Shown: positions 51,999 to 60,308, counted from the stretch's first letter. The stretch: DNA of 64,000 nucleotides from Amycolatopsis antarctica (GCF_002262875.1 NZ_NKYE01000013.1:1-64000); one strand, 5' to 3'. Program-made: numbers and translations. Notes: generated by a model from the letters alone, not told the origin.

Positions 51999-52202
51999 CG
52001 CCGCGGAAGGGCCCCGCCGGTCCGGGCTGCCGGTCGGGCCCCGCCGGCTTGGTTCCGCCGGTCGGCCCTGGTGGTCGGGGCTGCCGGTTGGGCCCGATGG
52101 TCACCTGGAGTTGAGGGGGCGCGAGCCGGGTTACCCGAAATGGGTACGAGACACCGGCCCGTTGATCTTCGTTGCCGGGCCGGGAGGACTACCCTGCTCG
52201 TC
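51999..52202. repeat. Short degenerate GGTCGGGCC-type repeats after clpB
   Basis: Between about 52008 and 52100 the phrases GCCCCGCCGGTCCGGGCTGC, GCCGGTCGGGCCCCGCCGG and GCTGCCGGTTGGGCCCGA recur as an irregular repeat. No gene. It may act as a structured 3' end for clpB. Confidence 0.5.
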
Positions 52203-52949
52203 GTGGGTATTCCGGCGTGGATCTGGTTCGTCATCGCTGCCGTCGCACTCGTCGCGGGGCTGGCTCTGCTCGCGGTCGACCGCGGCCGGGAGGGCTCGCG
52301 CAGCCGTGAGCGCATGCGGTGGGCCGACCTGCGCGGCTGGACCTACGTCGAGGAGGATCCACGGCTCGCCCGGCAGTGGTCCGGCGGGGCGATCGGCTAC
52401 TTCGACGCGGAGTCCACGCTGAACCTGGTCGCGGGCTCGACGTTCACCGCCGACGGCAGGCGGCCCGTCTACGTGTTCGACCTGGAGGCCGACAACCAGA
52501 TCCCGGCTGTCGTGGTGGCGGTCCGCTGCACCCGCGTGCACCCGGTGCTGCTGGAGTTGTGGCTGTCCAGCGTGCCCTTCCAGCGAGAGGGCATGCCGGA
52601 GATGCTCGGTCCGGTCGGCCAGCGCTACGCCTTCGCCGACGACATCGCCGGTGCCCGTGAGCTGATCACGCAGGACCTCGTCGAGGCCACCGACGCGCTG
52701 GGCGGCGACGTGAGCGTCGCGTGGCTGGAGAACGAGTGGGTGCTGGCCAGTGCCGCGCCGAACGTCGGGCCGTCCCGGCTGGAGCGGCTGCTGCGCGACC
52801 TGGGCGAGATCGCCGACATCGTCGATCCGTATTACGAGGACGAGGTCGCCCCCGGGCGACCGTGGCAGCCCGAGGCCGACCCTGCCGACGCCACCGGCCC
52901 CGCCCACGCCGCCGACGCCCCGCCTGCCAACCCCCACCCCGGCCACTGA
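52203..52949 (+). CDS. Membrane-anchored conserved protein (Rv0383c-like position)
   Basis: 248 aa from GTG 52203 (VGIPAWIWFVIAAVALVAGL), one N-terminal membrane segment then a soluble domain: RMRWADLRGWTYVEEDPRLA, STFTADGRRPVYVFDLEADN, VRCTRVHPVLLELWLSSVPF, GPVGQRYAFADDIAGARELI, VSVAWLENEWVLASAAPNVG. No known catalytic motif. Pro/Ala-rich end. In M. tuberculosis a similar gene also lies between clpB and pyrE (from memory). The topology (N-in or signal anchor) is uncertain. Confidence 0.75.
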   Translation: MGIPAWIWFVIAAVALVAGLALLAVDRGREGSRSRERMRWADLRGWTYVEEDPRLARQWSGGAIGYFDAESTLNLVAGSTFTADGRRPVYVFDLEADNQIPAVVVAVRCTRVHPVLLELWLSSVPFQREGMPEMLGPVGQRYAFADDIAGARELITQDLVEATDALGGDVSVAWLENEWVLASAAPNVGPSRLERLLRDLGEIADIVDPYYEDEVAPGRPWQPEADPADATGPAHAADAPPANPHPGH

Positions 52950-53264
52950 CCCACCCGGCCAGCCCAGCCCCCAGGAACCGTTCCGTGTCGGGCGTTCCAG
53001 CCCCCCGTGTCGCGCTCCTGGCACCGCGTGTCGGGCTTTCTGGCATGCCGTGTCGCGCTCCTGGGCACGCTGTGTCGGGCTCTTGGGCACGCTGTGTCGT
53101 GCGTTCTGGCACGTTGTGCCGGGCGGGCAAGTCTTCGCGGCCGTTCGACGGTGCCGATGCGCCTGACACGGCGTGTCGGAGCGCGCGACACGGCATGCTG
53201 GAGCGCACGACACGGCATGCCCAGAAGCCCGACACGGCGGGTGTGGGCCCGGCGTGTGGGTGGG
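52950..53264. other. Spacer filled by the 22-bp repeat array
   Basis: About 315 bp between convergent genes. It is largely occupied by the array at 52984-53237; no gene. Confidence 0.7.
52984..53237. repeat. Array of ~22-bp repeats, forward then inverted
   Basis: Six or seven plus-oriented units of about 22 bp (CGTGTCGGGCTTTCTGGCAT and variants) run from 52984 to about 53120. After a 45-bp gap, three to four inverted units (for example GCATGCCCAGAAGCCCGACA) run to 53237. The two halves could form a large branched hairpin between convergent genes. Unit sequence varies at a few positions. Confidence 0.85.
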
Positions 53265-53639
53265 TCAGTGGACGCGGGGCAGGGGGAGGGTGTGGGCTTC
53301 GACGGGGGTGAAGGTGCCCGCCAGCTCGAAGGCGGGTTCCAGCGTCAGGTCGAGTTCGATGCCGTCCAGCGGGTCTTCCGGCAACGCCTCGTCCTCGCGG
53401 ATCTCCAGCGTGCCGGTGAACGTGCCGGAGTGGTCGTCGAACAGCTCGACCCCCTCGACCCCCTCGGCACCGTCGGCCCTGGTGAGCGTCGCGGCCTCGG
53501 GGTCCTCGCCGAGTTCGCCGATGAAACCCTCCAGGATCGGGACGGTCGGGCCGAGGTCCTCGTACCGCTCGGCGAGCAGCAGGCCGTGGCCGGTGTCCTC
53601 GCCCGCGTCCTCGTTCTCGGACTTGTAGTGCTTCCCCAC
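53265..53639 (-). CDS. Conserved hypothetical protein
   Basis: 124 aa from GTG 53639 (VGKHYKSENEDAGEDTGHGL); a longer frame to 53708 is possible. Continues LLLAERYEDLGPTVPILEGF, ELFDDHSGTFTGTLEIREDE, LDGIELDLTLEPAFELAGTF. Acidic, beta-rich, no recognised domain, no signal. Convergent with the membrane-anchored gene across the repeat array. Codon use is normal for the host. Confidence 0.55.
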   Translation of the reverse strand: MGKHYKSENEDAGEDTGHGLLLAERYEDLGPTVPILEGFIGELGEDPEAATLTRADGAEGVEGVELFDDHSGTFTGTLEIREDEALPEDPLDGIELDLTLEPAFELAGTFTPVEAHTLPLPRVH

Positions 53640-53830
53640 AGGTGCGCAGTCCTCTGTACGTACGGTCCGGAGCAACCCCTCGCTACTCCAAATGGCCGAA
53701 CCGACCATACGTTTTCACGCCCAGCACACAAGGCTTATCGTGACGTAAAGTTCCGATCCATCTACTGAAAGCGACAAGCGGTAGATATCGCGCGACGAGC
53801 GGACGTCGGGTAGCCGGATACGGTTGGCCC

Positions 53831-54598
53831 ATGCCTACCGCTGTGATCACCGGAGCGACCGCCGGAATCGGCGCCGAGTTCGCCCGCGTGCTGGCCGGCC
53901 GCCGGTACGACCTCGTCCTCGTCGCCCGCGACGCCGCCCGCCTCGACGCGCTGGCCGCCGAGCTGGCCGGGGCACACGGTGTCACCGCCACCGCGCTGCC
54001 CGCCGATCTGTCCACTGTGGAGGGACGGCTGACGGTCGAGACACGCCTCGAGGGCGAACCGCCCGACCTGCTCGTCAACAACGCGGGTTTCGGCCTGGCC
54101 GGCGAGCTGTGGGAGACCTCGGTGGACGAGTTGCAGGCCCAGCTCGACGTGAACGTCACCGCCGTGCTCCGGCTGACCCGCGCCGCGCTGCCCGGCATGG
54201 TCGAACGCGGCAGCGGAGCGGTGATCAACACCTCCAGCGTCGCGGGGTTCTTCTCCGGTCGCGGCTCCACCTACACCGCCAGCAAGAACTGGGTGACCTC
54301 CTTCTCCGACGGGATCGCCGCCTCCCTGGACGGCACCGGCGTCCGGATGATGGCGCTGTGCCCCGGGTTCACCCACACCGAGTTCCACGAGCGCGCGAGC
54401 CTGGACAAGCCCGGGCCGAAGGCGTTCTGGTTGACCGTCGAGCGCGTGGTTCGCGAGGCGCTGGCCGACCTGGACAAGGGCAAGGTGATCTCCGTGCCGA
54501 GTCCGCAGTACAAGGTCGTGGTGGCCGTCGGGCAACTCCTGCCGAGGGGGCTGGTCCGGCTCATCGGCGGACGCTTCGGTGGCCGCGGTCGCACCTGA
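53831..54598 (+). CDS. Short-chain dehydrogenase/reductase
   Basis: 255 aa. Rossmann TGATAGIG (7-14), NNAG in LLVNNAGFGL, active-site Ser in INTSSVAGFF and YTASK (Tyr/Lys). C-terminal segment RERVVREALADLDKGKVISV-like WLTVERVVREALADL, VPSPQYKVVVAVGQLLP fits the SDR group related to DltE/ketoreductases. NAD(P)H-dependent; substrate unknown. 48 nt upstream of pyrE, same strand. Confidence 0.9.
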   Translation: MPTAVITGATAGIGAEFARVLAGRRYDLVLVARDAARLDALAAELAGAHGVTATALPADLSTVEGRLTVETRLEGEPPDLLVNNAGFGLAGELWETSVDELQAQLDVNVTAVLRLTRAALPGMVERGSGAVINTSSVAGFFSGRGSTYTASKNWVTSFSDGIAASLDGTGVRMMALCPGFTHTEFHERASLDKPGPKAFWLTVERVVREALADLDKGKVISVPSPQYKVVVAVGQLLPRGLVRLIGGRFGGRGRT

Positions 54599-54645
54599 GT
54601 CGCGCCCGCCCGGAATCGTCGCAGCCGTATGAGAGGCTGACCGCC

Positions 54646-55209
54646 GTGACGAGCAGAGTGACGGACAAAGCCGAGAAACTGGAGCTGGCCAGGCTGGTCA
54701 CCGAGCTTTCCGTGGTGCGCGGCGAGGTGACTTTGTCCTCGGGCAAGCAGGCCGACTACTACGTCGACCTCCGTCGCGCGACGCTGCACCACGCCGCCGC
54801 CCCGCTCATCGGCAGGCTGATGTGCAGGCTCACCGACGACTGGGATTTCGTCGCGGTCGGTGGCCTCACCCTCGGTGCCGATCCGGTCGCCACCGCGATG
54901 CTCCACTCGGCCGCCGCGGACGGCCGGGCGCTGGACGCCTTCGTCGTCCGCAAGAGCGCGAAGACGCACGGGCTGCAGCGCCGGATTGAGGGGCTGGAGG
55001 TTGCCGGTCAGCGGGTGCTCGTCGTCGAGGACACCACCACCACGGGTGCCAGCCCGCTCGCGGCGGTGGACGCGCTGACCGAGGCCGGCGCGAGCGTGAT
55101 CGGCGTGGCCACGATCGTTGACCGCGCGACCGGTGCCCGCGAGGTCATCGAGGAGCGGGGCCTGCCGTACCGGCACCTGCTCGGACTGGACGACCTCGGT
55201 CTAGCCTGA
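54646..55209 (+). CDS. pyrE: Orotate phosphoribosyltransferase
   Basis: 187 aa from GTG 54646. OPRTase motifs: GEVTLSSGKQADYYVDLRRA, VAVGGLTLGADPVATAML, FVVRKSAKTHGLQRRIEG and the PRPP loop VLVVEDTTTTGASPLAAV. It makes OMP from orotate and PRPP in pyrimidine synthesis. Its location downstream of an SDR and upstream of DUF2784 and SpoU genes matches mycobacterial order in part. Confidence 0.97.
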   Translation: MTSRVTDKAEKLELARLVTELSVVRGEVTLSSGKQADYYVDLRRATLHHAAAPLIGRLMCRLTDDWDFVAVGGLTLGADPVATAMLHSAAADGRALDAFVVRKSAKTHGLQRRIEGLEVAGQRVLVVEDTTTTGASPLAAVDALTEAGASVIGVATIVDRATGAREVIEERGLPYRHLLGLDDLGLA

Positions 55210-55272
55210 CCTCGCAGGCCCTGGTGGTTAAACTGGACGTGACCAGGGCATGATTCGAGGGGATGGACGTCG

Positions 55273-55674
55273 ATGGCTGGATTCCTCGCCGGCGTCACGG
55301 TGGTCGTGCACTTCGCCGCCCTGATCTACATCGGGTTCGGCGGCTTCCTGGCGTGGCGCTGGCCGAAGGCGATCATCCCGCATCTGTTCCTCGCCGCCTG
55401 GGGCGTCGCGGTGAACGTGTTCCCGATCCCGTGTCCGCTGACCGCCGCCGAGGACTACTTCCGCGGTCTGCAGGGGCTCGGCCCGCTGCCGGGCGGGTTC
55501 AACGCGTACTACATCTACGGCACGCTGATCCCGGATCACCTGCTCGGCCTGGCCACCGTCATCGCCCTGACCTGCCTGGTCGTCTCCTACGCCGGGGCGT
55601 TCGTGTTCTGGCGGCGCAGGCGTGCCGGTACCACCGAGGACGCTCCGCCACCGGCGCAGGCCCGGCTTGGCTGA
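55273..55674 (+). CDS. DUF2784 membrane protein
   Basis: 133 aa with three membrane segments (FLAGVTVVVHFAALIYIGFG, KAIIPHLFLAAWGVAVNVFP, LLGLATVIALTCLVVSYAGA). Motif FPIPCPLTAAEDYFRGLQGL and PDHLLG are typical of DUF2784. Function unknown. It overlaps the SpoU methyltransferase start by several nt. Confidence 0.85.
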   Translation: MAGFLAGVTVVVHFAALIYIGFGGFLAWRWPKAIIPHLFLAAWGVAVNVFPIPCPLTAAEDYFRGLQGLGPLPGGFNAYYIYGTLIPDHLLGLATVIALTCLVVSYAGAFVFWRRRRAGTTEDAPPPAQARLG

Positions 55675-56326
55675 GCCGGTGGAGCAGGCCGGTCCGACGG
55701 AGTGGACCCTGCGCGAGGAGGTGGGCGTCGGGCCGTGGCCGGGTGAGTGGCCTGCCGACGACCGGTACGACCCGGAGCTCCTGGAGCTCGGCGACCGCCG
55801 CAACGTGGTGGACGCCTACCGCTACTGGCGCCGCGAGGCGATCGTGTCCGATATGGACGGTCGCAGGCACCCCTTCCACGTGGCGATCGAGAACTTCCAG
55901 CACGACCACAACATCGGCACCGTGGTGCGTACGGCGAACGCGTTCGCCTCGGCCGCCGTGCACATCGTCGGCAGACGGCGGTGGAACCGGCGCGGCGCGA
56001 TGGTCACCGATCGCTACCAGCATCTGCACCACCACGCCGACATCGACGCTTTCACCGCCTTCGCCGCGGAGACCGGGCTGGCCGTCGTCGCGGTGGACAA
56101 CACGCCCGGTGCCCAGCCGATCGAGACGGCCGCGCTGCCGAGGGACTGCGTGCTGCTGTTCGGGCAGGAGGGCCCAGGCCTCTCCGCCGGTGCGCAGGAA
56201 TCGGCCTCGATGGTGGTCTCGATCGCGCAGTTCGGCACCACTCGGTCGATCAACGCCGGGGTGGCCGCCGGGATCGTGATGCACGCCTGGGTGCGCGAGC
56301 ACGCCGACCTGGCCGACTCGTGGTGA
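55667..56326 (+). CDS. SpoU/TrmH-family RNA methyltransferase
   Basis: 219 aa from TTG 55667, overlapping the DUF2784 stop by 8 nt; GTG 55679 is an alternative. SPOUT motifs: motif 1 NFQHDHNIGTVVRTANAFAS, motif 2 LLFGQEGPGLSAGAQ, motif 3 VSIAQFGTTRSINAGVAAGI. It transfers methyl from SAM to a 2'-O ribose of rRNA or tRNA via the trefoil knot. It overlaps the GH76 gene by GTGA. Confidence 0.92.
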   Translation: MAEPVEQAGPTEWTLREEVGVGPWPGEWPADDRYDPELLELGDRRNVVDAYRYWRREAIVSDMDGRRHPFHVAIENFQHDHNIGTVVRTANAFASAAVHIVGRRRWNRRGAMVTDRYQHLHHHADIDAFTAFAAETGLAVVAVDNTPGAQPIETAALPRDCVLLFGQEGPGLSAGAQESASMVVSIAQFGTTRSINAGVAAGIVMHAWVREHADLADSW

Positions 56327-57351
56327 GCATCTGGTCCGCTCGCGCGGATGCGGCCGAAACCGCTGTGCGGCAACGGCATCTTCGTCGCGTATGGCTGCTG
56401 CCGGGCACCGTGCTCGGGCGCAGCACCTGGCCCGCCGACCTCGGCGGGCGACTGCATCGGCACTGGAACTACTGGTGGCAGGCGCATCTGCTGGACTGTC
56501 TCGTCGACGCCCAGCTACGCGATCCGCGACCGGAGCGGCTGGTCCGGATCGACCGGTTCGTCCGCTCGGTGCGGCTGCGCAACCGGGGCGGCTGGACGAA
56601 CGACTACTACGACGACATCGCGTGGCTCGGCCTTGCGCTGCAACGGGTGCGCTCGGCCGGTGGGCGTCCGGTGGACGAACCGATCCGGGTGATCCTGGCC
56701 AGGCTGCGGGAGGGCTGGACCCCGGACGCGGGCGGCGGGATCTGGTGGCGGCGCGGCGACGCGTTCAAGAACGCCCCGGCCAACGGTCCGGCGGCGATCA
56801 TGCACGCCAGGGCCGGTGAGCGGGAACGTGCGGCGGAACTGTTCCGCTGGATGAGCGAGACGCTGGTCGACCCGGATACGGGACTGGTGCTGGATGGTCT
56901 GCGTACCGACACCGGCGAGCTGGTCCGGGCGATTTACACGTACTGCCAAGGGGTCTACCTCGGCACCTGCCTCGAACTGTCCGAAACCGGCGCTGCCGAG
57001 CGGACGGTGCGCGCGGTGGCCGGGCACTGCGCGCCGGGCGGTGTGCTGCGCGGTCAGGGCGGTGGTGACGGTGGCCTGTTCGCCGGCATTCTCGCCCGGT
57101 ATCTGGCACAGGCGGCGCTGACGTTGTCCGGCCCGGCCGCGTCGGCCGCGCGGGAACTGGTGCTCACTTCGGCGCGGGCGTGCTGGTCGACGTCCCTGCG
57201 CGGGCCCGGCGGTCCGGTGTTCGGCGCCGACTGGTCGCGGCCCGCGCCTTCGCTGGCCGTGGTCGACTCCGATCCGGCGCGGGGCCTTTCGGTGCAGGTG
57301 GGATCGTGGATGCTGCTGGAAGCGGCGGCAAGGCTGACGGAGGCCGCGTGA
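56323..57351 (+). CDS. GH76-family glycoside hydrolase-like protein
   Basis: 342 aa from GTG 56323, overlapping the methyltransferase stop. The family's catalytic Asp pair is in NDYYDDIAWLGLAL (D97-D98). Also GWTPDAGGGIWWRRGDAFKN, GPAAIMHARAGERERAAELF, YTYCQGVYLGTCLELS. (alpha/alpha)6 barrel. No signal peptide, so it acts inside the cell, unlike secreted alpha-1,6-mannanases. M. tuberculosis has a similar gene (Rv0365c) in the same broad region. Its stop lies in the first 72-bp repeat. Confidence 0.82.
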   Translation: MSIWSARADAAETAVRQRHLRRVWLLPGTVLGRSTWPADLGGRLHRHWNYWWQAHLLDCLVDAQLRDPRPERLVRIDRFVRSVRLRNRGGWTNDYYDDIAWLGLALQRVRSAGGRPVDEPIRVILARLREGWTPDAGGGIWWRRGDAFKNAPANGPAAIMHARAGERERAAELFRWMSETLVDPDTGLVLDGLRTDTGELVRAIYTYCQGVYLGTCLELSETGAAERTVRAVAGHCAPGGVLRGQGGGDGGLFAGILARYLAQAALTLSGPAASAARELVLTSARACWSTSLRGPGGPVFGADWSRPAPSLAVVDSDPARGLSVQVGSWMLLEAAARLTEAA

Positions 57352-57525
57352 GCGATGGTGGCGAAGTCCCGCTCGCGCGGGCCGACCGGGTGCGGGTGTC
57401 CCGCTGGGGCCGGGGCCGCGTGAGCGATGGTGGCGAAGTCCCGCTTGCGCGGGCCGACCGGGTGCGGGTGTCCCGCTGGGGCCGGGGCCGCGTGAGCGAT
57501 GGTGGCGAAGTCCCGCTCGCGCGGG
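57344..57525 (+). repeat. 72-bp tandem repeat, about 2.5 units, between GH76 and PfkB genes
   Basis: GTGAGCGATGGTGGCGAAGT recurs at 57348, 57420 and 57492, exactly 72 bp apart. Each unit also has the small hairpin CCCGCTCGCGCGGG and ends CCGCTGGGGCCGGGGCCGC. Since 72 is a multiple of three, a frame from GTG 57348 reads VSDGGEVPLARADRVRVSRW repeatedly and ends TGA 57576, overlapping GTG 57575 of the kinase gene. Confidence 0.93.
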
Positions 57526-57578
57526 CTGTTCTCTTTCGGTGGCGACCGGTGTCCCGGTGGGGACCGGTGTCCTGGTGA
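57348..57578 (+). CDS. Possible repeat-derived coupling ORF
   Basis: 76 codons through the 72-bp repeats, starting GTG 57348 inside the GH76 stop region (GTGA) and ending TGA 57576-57578 over GTG 57575 of the sugar kinase. The peptide is basic and repetitive with no domain. It may only carry ribosomes between genes, like the mini-ORFs at 18153-18283, or not be translated at all. Confidence 0.3.
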   Translation: MSDGGEVPLARADRVRVSRWGRGRVSDGGEVPLARADRVRVSRWGRGRVSDGGEVPLARAVLFRWRPVSRWGPVSW

Positions 57579-58435
57579 GCGTGACGGTGCTGCTGGCCGG
57601 GTTGTGCACGGTGGACGTGGTGCAGCGGGTCGAGGAGCTGCCGGAGCCGGGGGTGAAGGTGCGCTCGTCCTCGGTCGCGGTGGCGGCGGGTGGCCCGGCG
57701 ACGAACGCCGCGGTGACCGTCGCGGCGCTGGGTGGCACGGCGACGCTGGTGACGGTGCTGGGCGGGCATCCGCTCGCCGGACTGGCCCGCGCCGATCTCG
57801 CGGAGCACGGCGTGAACGTGCACGATCTGCTGCCAGGGCATGCCGAGCCGCCTGCGGTGAGCGCGGTCGTCGTGCGGGAGCGGGACGGCGAGCGGACGGT
57901 GGTCTCGCACAACGCGGGTGCGGTGCCGATGGCGTTGCCCGATGCGGATCCGCCGGATCCGCCGGGCTCGCCGGACGCGGTGCTGGTCGACGGACACCAC
58001 CCGGAGCTGGCGTTGCGTGTCGCGCGCCGGGCCCGTGCCGCGGGTGTGCCGGTCGTGCTGGACGCCGGGAGCTGGAAACCGGTCTTCGACGAGTTGCTGC
58101 CGCTGGTGGACATCGCCGCCTGCTCGGCCCAGTTCCGCGGTCCGGATCCGCATGATCGCGGGGTCGCGACGGTGATCACCACGGCGGGCGCGGACCCGGT
58201 CCGGTGGTCCTCCGGCGGCGCGACGGGCGAGGTCGGGGTGCCGGCCGTCCGGGCAAGGGACACGCTCGGTGCGGGCGACGTGTGGCACGGGGCGCTGGCG
58301 TTCGCCGTCGCCAGGAGCAGTATGGGTGCGAGCGTGCCGGAACTGATCGGGTTCGCGAACTCGGTGGCCGCGGAGCGGGTGCGGCACGCCGGTCCGCGCG
58401 CCTGGGTGCGGCCGGTCCGTGGGCTCGGCCGGTGA
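57575..58435 (+). CDS. PfkB-family carbohydrate/nucleoside kinase
   Basis: 286 aa from GTG 57575 (VSVTVLLAGLCTVDVVQRVE), with GTG 57539 as alternative. Landmarks: SSVAVAAGGPATNAAVTVAA (N-terminal PfkB motif with GGPxxN), GGHPLAGLARADLAEHGVNV, and the C-terminal active-site motif RARDTLGAGDVWHGALAF with catalytic Asp. It phosphorylates a sugar or nucleoside. Operon with GH76 upstream and the P-loop kinase downstream suggests intracellular handling of mannose-containing sugars, an inference only. Confidence 0.88.
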   Translation: MSVTVLLAGLCTVDVVQRVEELPEPGVKVRSSSVAVAAGGPATNAAVTVAALGGTATLVTVLGGHPLAGLARADLAEHGVNVHDLLPGHAEPPAVSAVVVRERDGERTVVSHNAGAVPMALPDADPPDPPGSPDAVLVDGHHPELALRVARRARAAGVPVVLDAGSWKPVFDELLPLVDIAACSAQFRGPDPHDRGVATVITTAGADPVRWSSGGATGEVGVPAVRARDTLGAGDVWHGALAFAVARSSMGASVPELIGFANSVAAERVRHAGPRAWVRPVRGLGR

Positions 58436-58468
58436 GGGCCGGCCTGTGAGCGAAAGGAAGAGAGTGCG

Positions 58469-59104
58469 ATGACATCCTTCGACGATCTGCTGAGCCGGGC
58501 GCAGACCCTGCTGTCCACGGGCGACCGGACGGTACTCGGCATCACCGGCCCTCCTGCGGCGGGCAAGACGACGCTGGCCTGGCGGCTCGCCGACGCGCTG
58601 GGTACTCGCGCGGTCGTGGTCGGGATGGACGCGTTCCATCTGGCGCAGGTCGAGCTGAACCGGCTGGGCCGCGCCGAGCGCAAGGGCGCGCCGGACACCT
58701 TCGACGGCTACGGCTACGCGCACCTGGTGCGGCGGTTGTCCGAGGGCGTCGAGACGGTGTACGCGCCGGAGTTCCGCCGGGAGATCGAGGAGCCGATCGC
58801 CGGGGCGGTGCGGGTGCCGACGGACGTGCCGCTGGTGATCACCGAGGGCAACTACCTGCTGCTCGACTCGGAACCGTGGACCTCGCTGCGTCCGCTGCTC
58901 GCCGATGTCTGGTATCTGCGCCCGGACGAGGACGAGCGGGTCGAGCGGCTGGTGAACCGGCACCGCAGCTACGGCCGTTCGCTGGTGGAGGCCAAGCAGC
59001 GGGCTCTCGGCTCGGACCAGCGCAACGCCGACCTGATCGCCCCGACGGCGATCCGGGCGGATCTGGTGGTGGAGAACATGCAGCTCGAACCGTTCGCGGT
59101 ATGA
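58469..59104 (+). CDS. Uridine-kinase-like P-loop kinase
   Basis: 211 aa from ATG 58469. Walker A GPPAAGKTTLAWRL (27-40), VVVGMDAFHLAQVELNRLGR (substrate DxFH loop), RKGAPDTFDGYGYAHLVRRL, YAPEFRREIEEPIAGAVRVP, LVITEGNYLLLDSEPW. It belongs to the nucleoside/pantothenate-type kinase group often called uridine-kinase-like. Substrate unresolved. ATGA overlap with the SDR gene downstream. Confidence 0.88.
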   Translation: MTSFDDLLSRAQTLLSTGDRTVLGITGPPAAGKTTLAWRLADALGTRAVVVGMDAFHLAQVELNRLGRAERKGAPDTFDGYGYAHLVRRLSEGVETVYAPEFRREIEEPIAGAVRVPTDVPLVITEGNYLLLDSEPWTSLRPLLADVWYLRPDEDERVERLVNRHRSYGRSLVEAKQRALGSDQRNADLIAPTAIRADLVVENMQLEPFAV

Positions 59105-59844
59105 GCGTCGTACTGGTCACCGGGGGCAGCCGCGGGATCGGGGCGGCGACCTGCGTGCTGGCCGCCGAGCGCGGCCACGACGTCGTGTTCGGCTACACCT
59201 CGGACTCCGCGGCCGCGGACGCCGTCACCGAGCGGGTGCGGTCGCTGGGCCGGGCGGCGGTCGCGGTGCGCGGCGACGTCGCCGTGGAGCGGGACGTGGA
59301 GGCACTGTTCGACGCGGCGGGGGAGCTCGGGCCGTTGACCGGGGTGGTGAACAACGCCGGGATCACTGGCAACTCGCCGGGACGGCTGGACGAGCAGAGT
59401 GCGGCGACGGTCCGGCGGGTGCTGGAGGTCAACGTGACGGGGGTGTTCCTGTGCTGCCGCGCGGCGGTGCGGCGGATGTCCACCCGGTACGGCGGTGCGG
59501 GTGGCGCGATCGTGAACGTCACCTCGACGGCGGCGCGGCTGGGGTCGGCGGGCGAGTGGGTGCACTACGCGGCCTCGAAGGCGGCGGTGGAGACGATGTC
59601 GTTCGGGCTGGCCAGGGAGGTCGCGCGGGAGGGCGTGCGGGTGAACGTCGTCGCGCCGGGCAGTGTGCGTACGGATCTGCACGCGGCGGCGGGCATGCCC
59701 GACCGTCCGGAGCGGATGGCGGCGCTGACCCCGGCGGGGCGGGTCGGCGAGCCGGGCGAGATCGCGGAGGCGATCATCTGGCTGCTCGGTGCCGGTGCCT
59801 CGTACGCGACGGGTTCGGTGCTGACGGTCAGCGGTGGCCTTTAG
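59101..59844 (+). CDS. Short-chain dehydrogenase/reductase (FabG-like)
   Basis: 247 aa. TGGSRGIG (7-14), VVNNAGITG, active-site Ser in VNVTSTAARLGSAGEWVHYA, YAASKAAVETM (Tyr/Lys), VVAPGSVRTDLH. NAD(P)H-dependent reductase of the 3-oxoacyl/glucose-dehydrogenase group. It overlaps the upstream kinase by ATGA and, at its 3' end, the convergent gene at 59828. Confidence 0.92.
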   Translation: MSVVLVTGGSRGIGAATCVLAAERGHDVVFGYTSDSAAADAVTERVRSLGRAAVAVRGDVAVERDVEALFDAAGELGPLTGVVNNAGITGNSPGRLDEQSAATVRRVLEVNVTGVFLCCRAAVRRMSTRYGGAGGAIVNVTSTAARLGSAGEWVHYAASKAAVETMSFGLAREVAREGVRVNVVAPGSVRTDLHAAAGMPDRPERMAALTPAGRVGEPGEIAEAIIWLLGAGASYATGSVLTVSGGL

Positions 59845-60271
59845 CCCCGGCCGGGTGCCTGCCGATGGGGCAGCACCAGGTGGTGGTGGGGTCGGCCCAG
59901 CAGGCCGTCCCGCCGCGGATGCGGGCGGCGGCCTGCCGGTTCGTGCCGGGTACCAGTGGCGTCCCGTGGTGGAACCGCTCGGTGGCGTGGTCCTGCAACC
60001 GGTCGGCGAGGGTGCGCACGACGTGTTCCTCGCCGCCGGTGATCGCCAGGTCGAATCCGAATGTCTCCCGGTCGTGAATCGTGACCATTAAACGAATTGT
60101 GTTCACGTTCACCAGGTAGGCGGTGAATTGTGCGGTGCTCGCCTCGATGTCGGCGAGAATGTCGCGGATTCGGTGGTCGAGCGCGGTGTACTCGGTACGC
60201 GGCTCCGGGACCGACGGTGCGGCGTCGTGGCTGAGCACGCTCGACTGGGACCTGTACGCGCCACCGTTCAT
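59828..60271 (-). CDS. Unknown protein preceded by an 18-bp palindrome
   Basis: 147 aa from ATG 60271 (MNGGAYRSQSSVLSHDAAPS). Sequence: EYTALDHRIRDILADIEAST, AQFTAYLVNVNTIRLMVTIH, DRETFGFDLAITGGEEHVVR, HHGTPLVPGTNRQAAARIRG. It ends with two or three Cys/His near a CWADPTTTWCCPIG segment, which might bind metal. No recognised family. The last 17 nt overlap the convergent SDR gene. Codon use is normal. Confidence 0.6.
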   Translation of the reverse strand: MNGGAYRSQSSVLSHDAAPSVPEPRTEYTALDHRIRDILADIEASTAQFTAYLVNVNTIRLMVTIHDRETFGFDLAITGGEEHVVRTLADRLQDHATERFHHGTPLVPGTNRQAAARIRGGTACWADPTTTWCCPIGRHPAGAKGHR

Positions 60272-60290
60272 GCGGTCCCACGATCCTATG

Positions 60291-60308
60291 TTCCGGAACG
60301 TTCCGGAA
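60291..60308. promoter_or_regulatory. Perfect 18-bp palindrome TTCCGGAA-AC-type
   Basis: TTCCGGAACGTTCCGGAA at 60291-60308 is perfectly symmetric and is followed by another TCCGGAAA at about 60330. It sits 20 bp before ATG 60271, so a repressor there would cover the promoter or leader of the unknown gene at 59828. Confidence 0.6.

Noticed and set aside
52984..53237. CRISPR array
   Set aside because: Units are contiguous and variable, orientation flips, no spacers, no cas genes.
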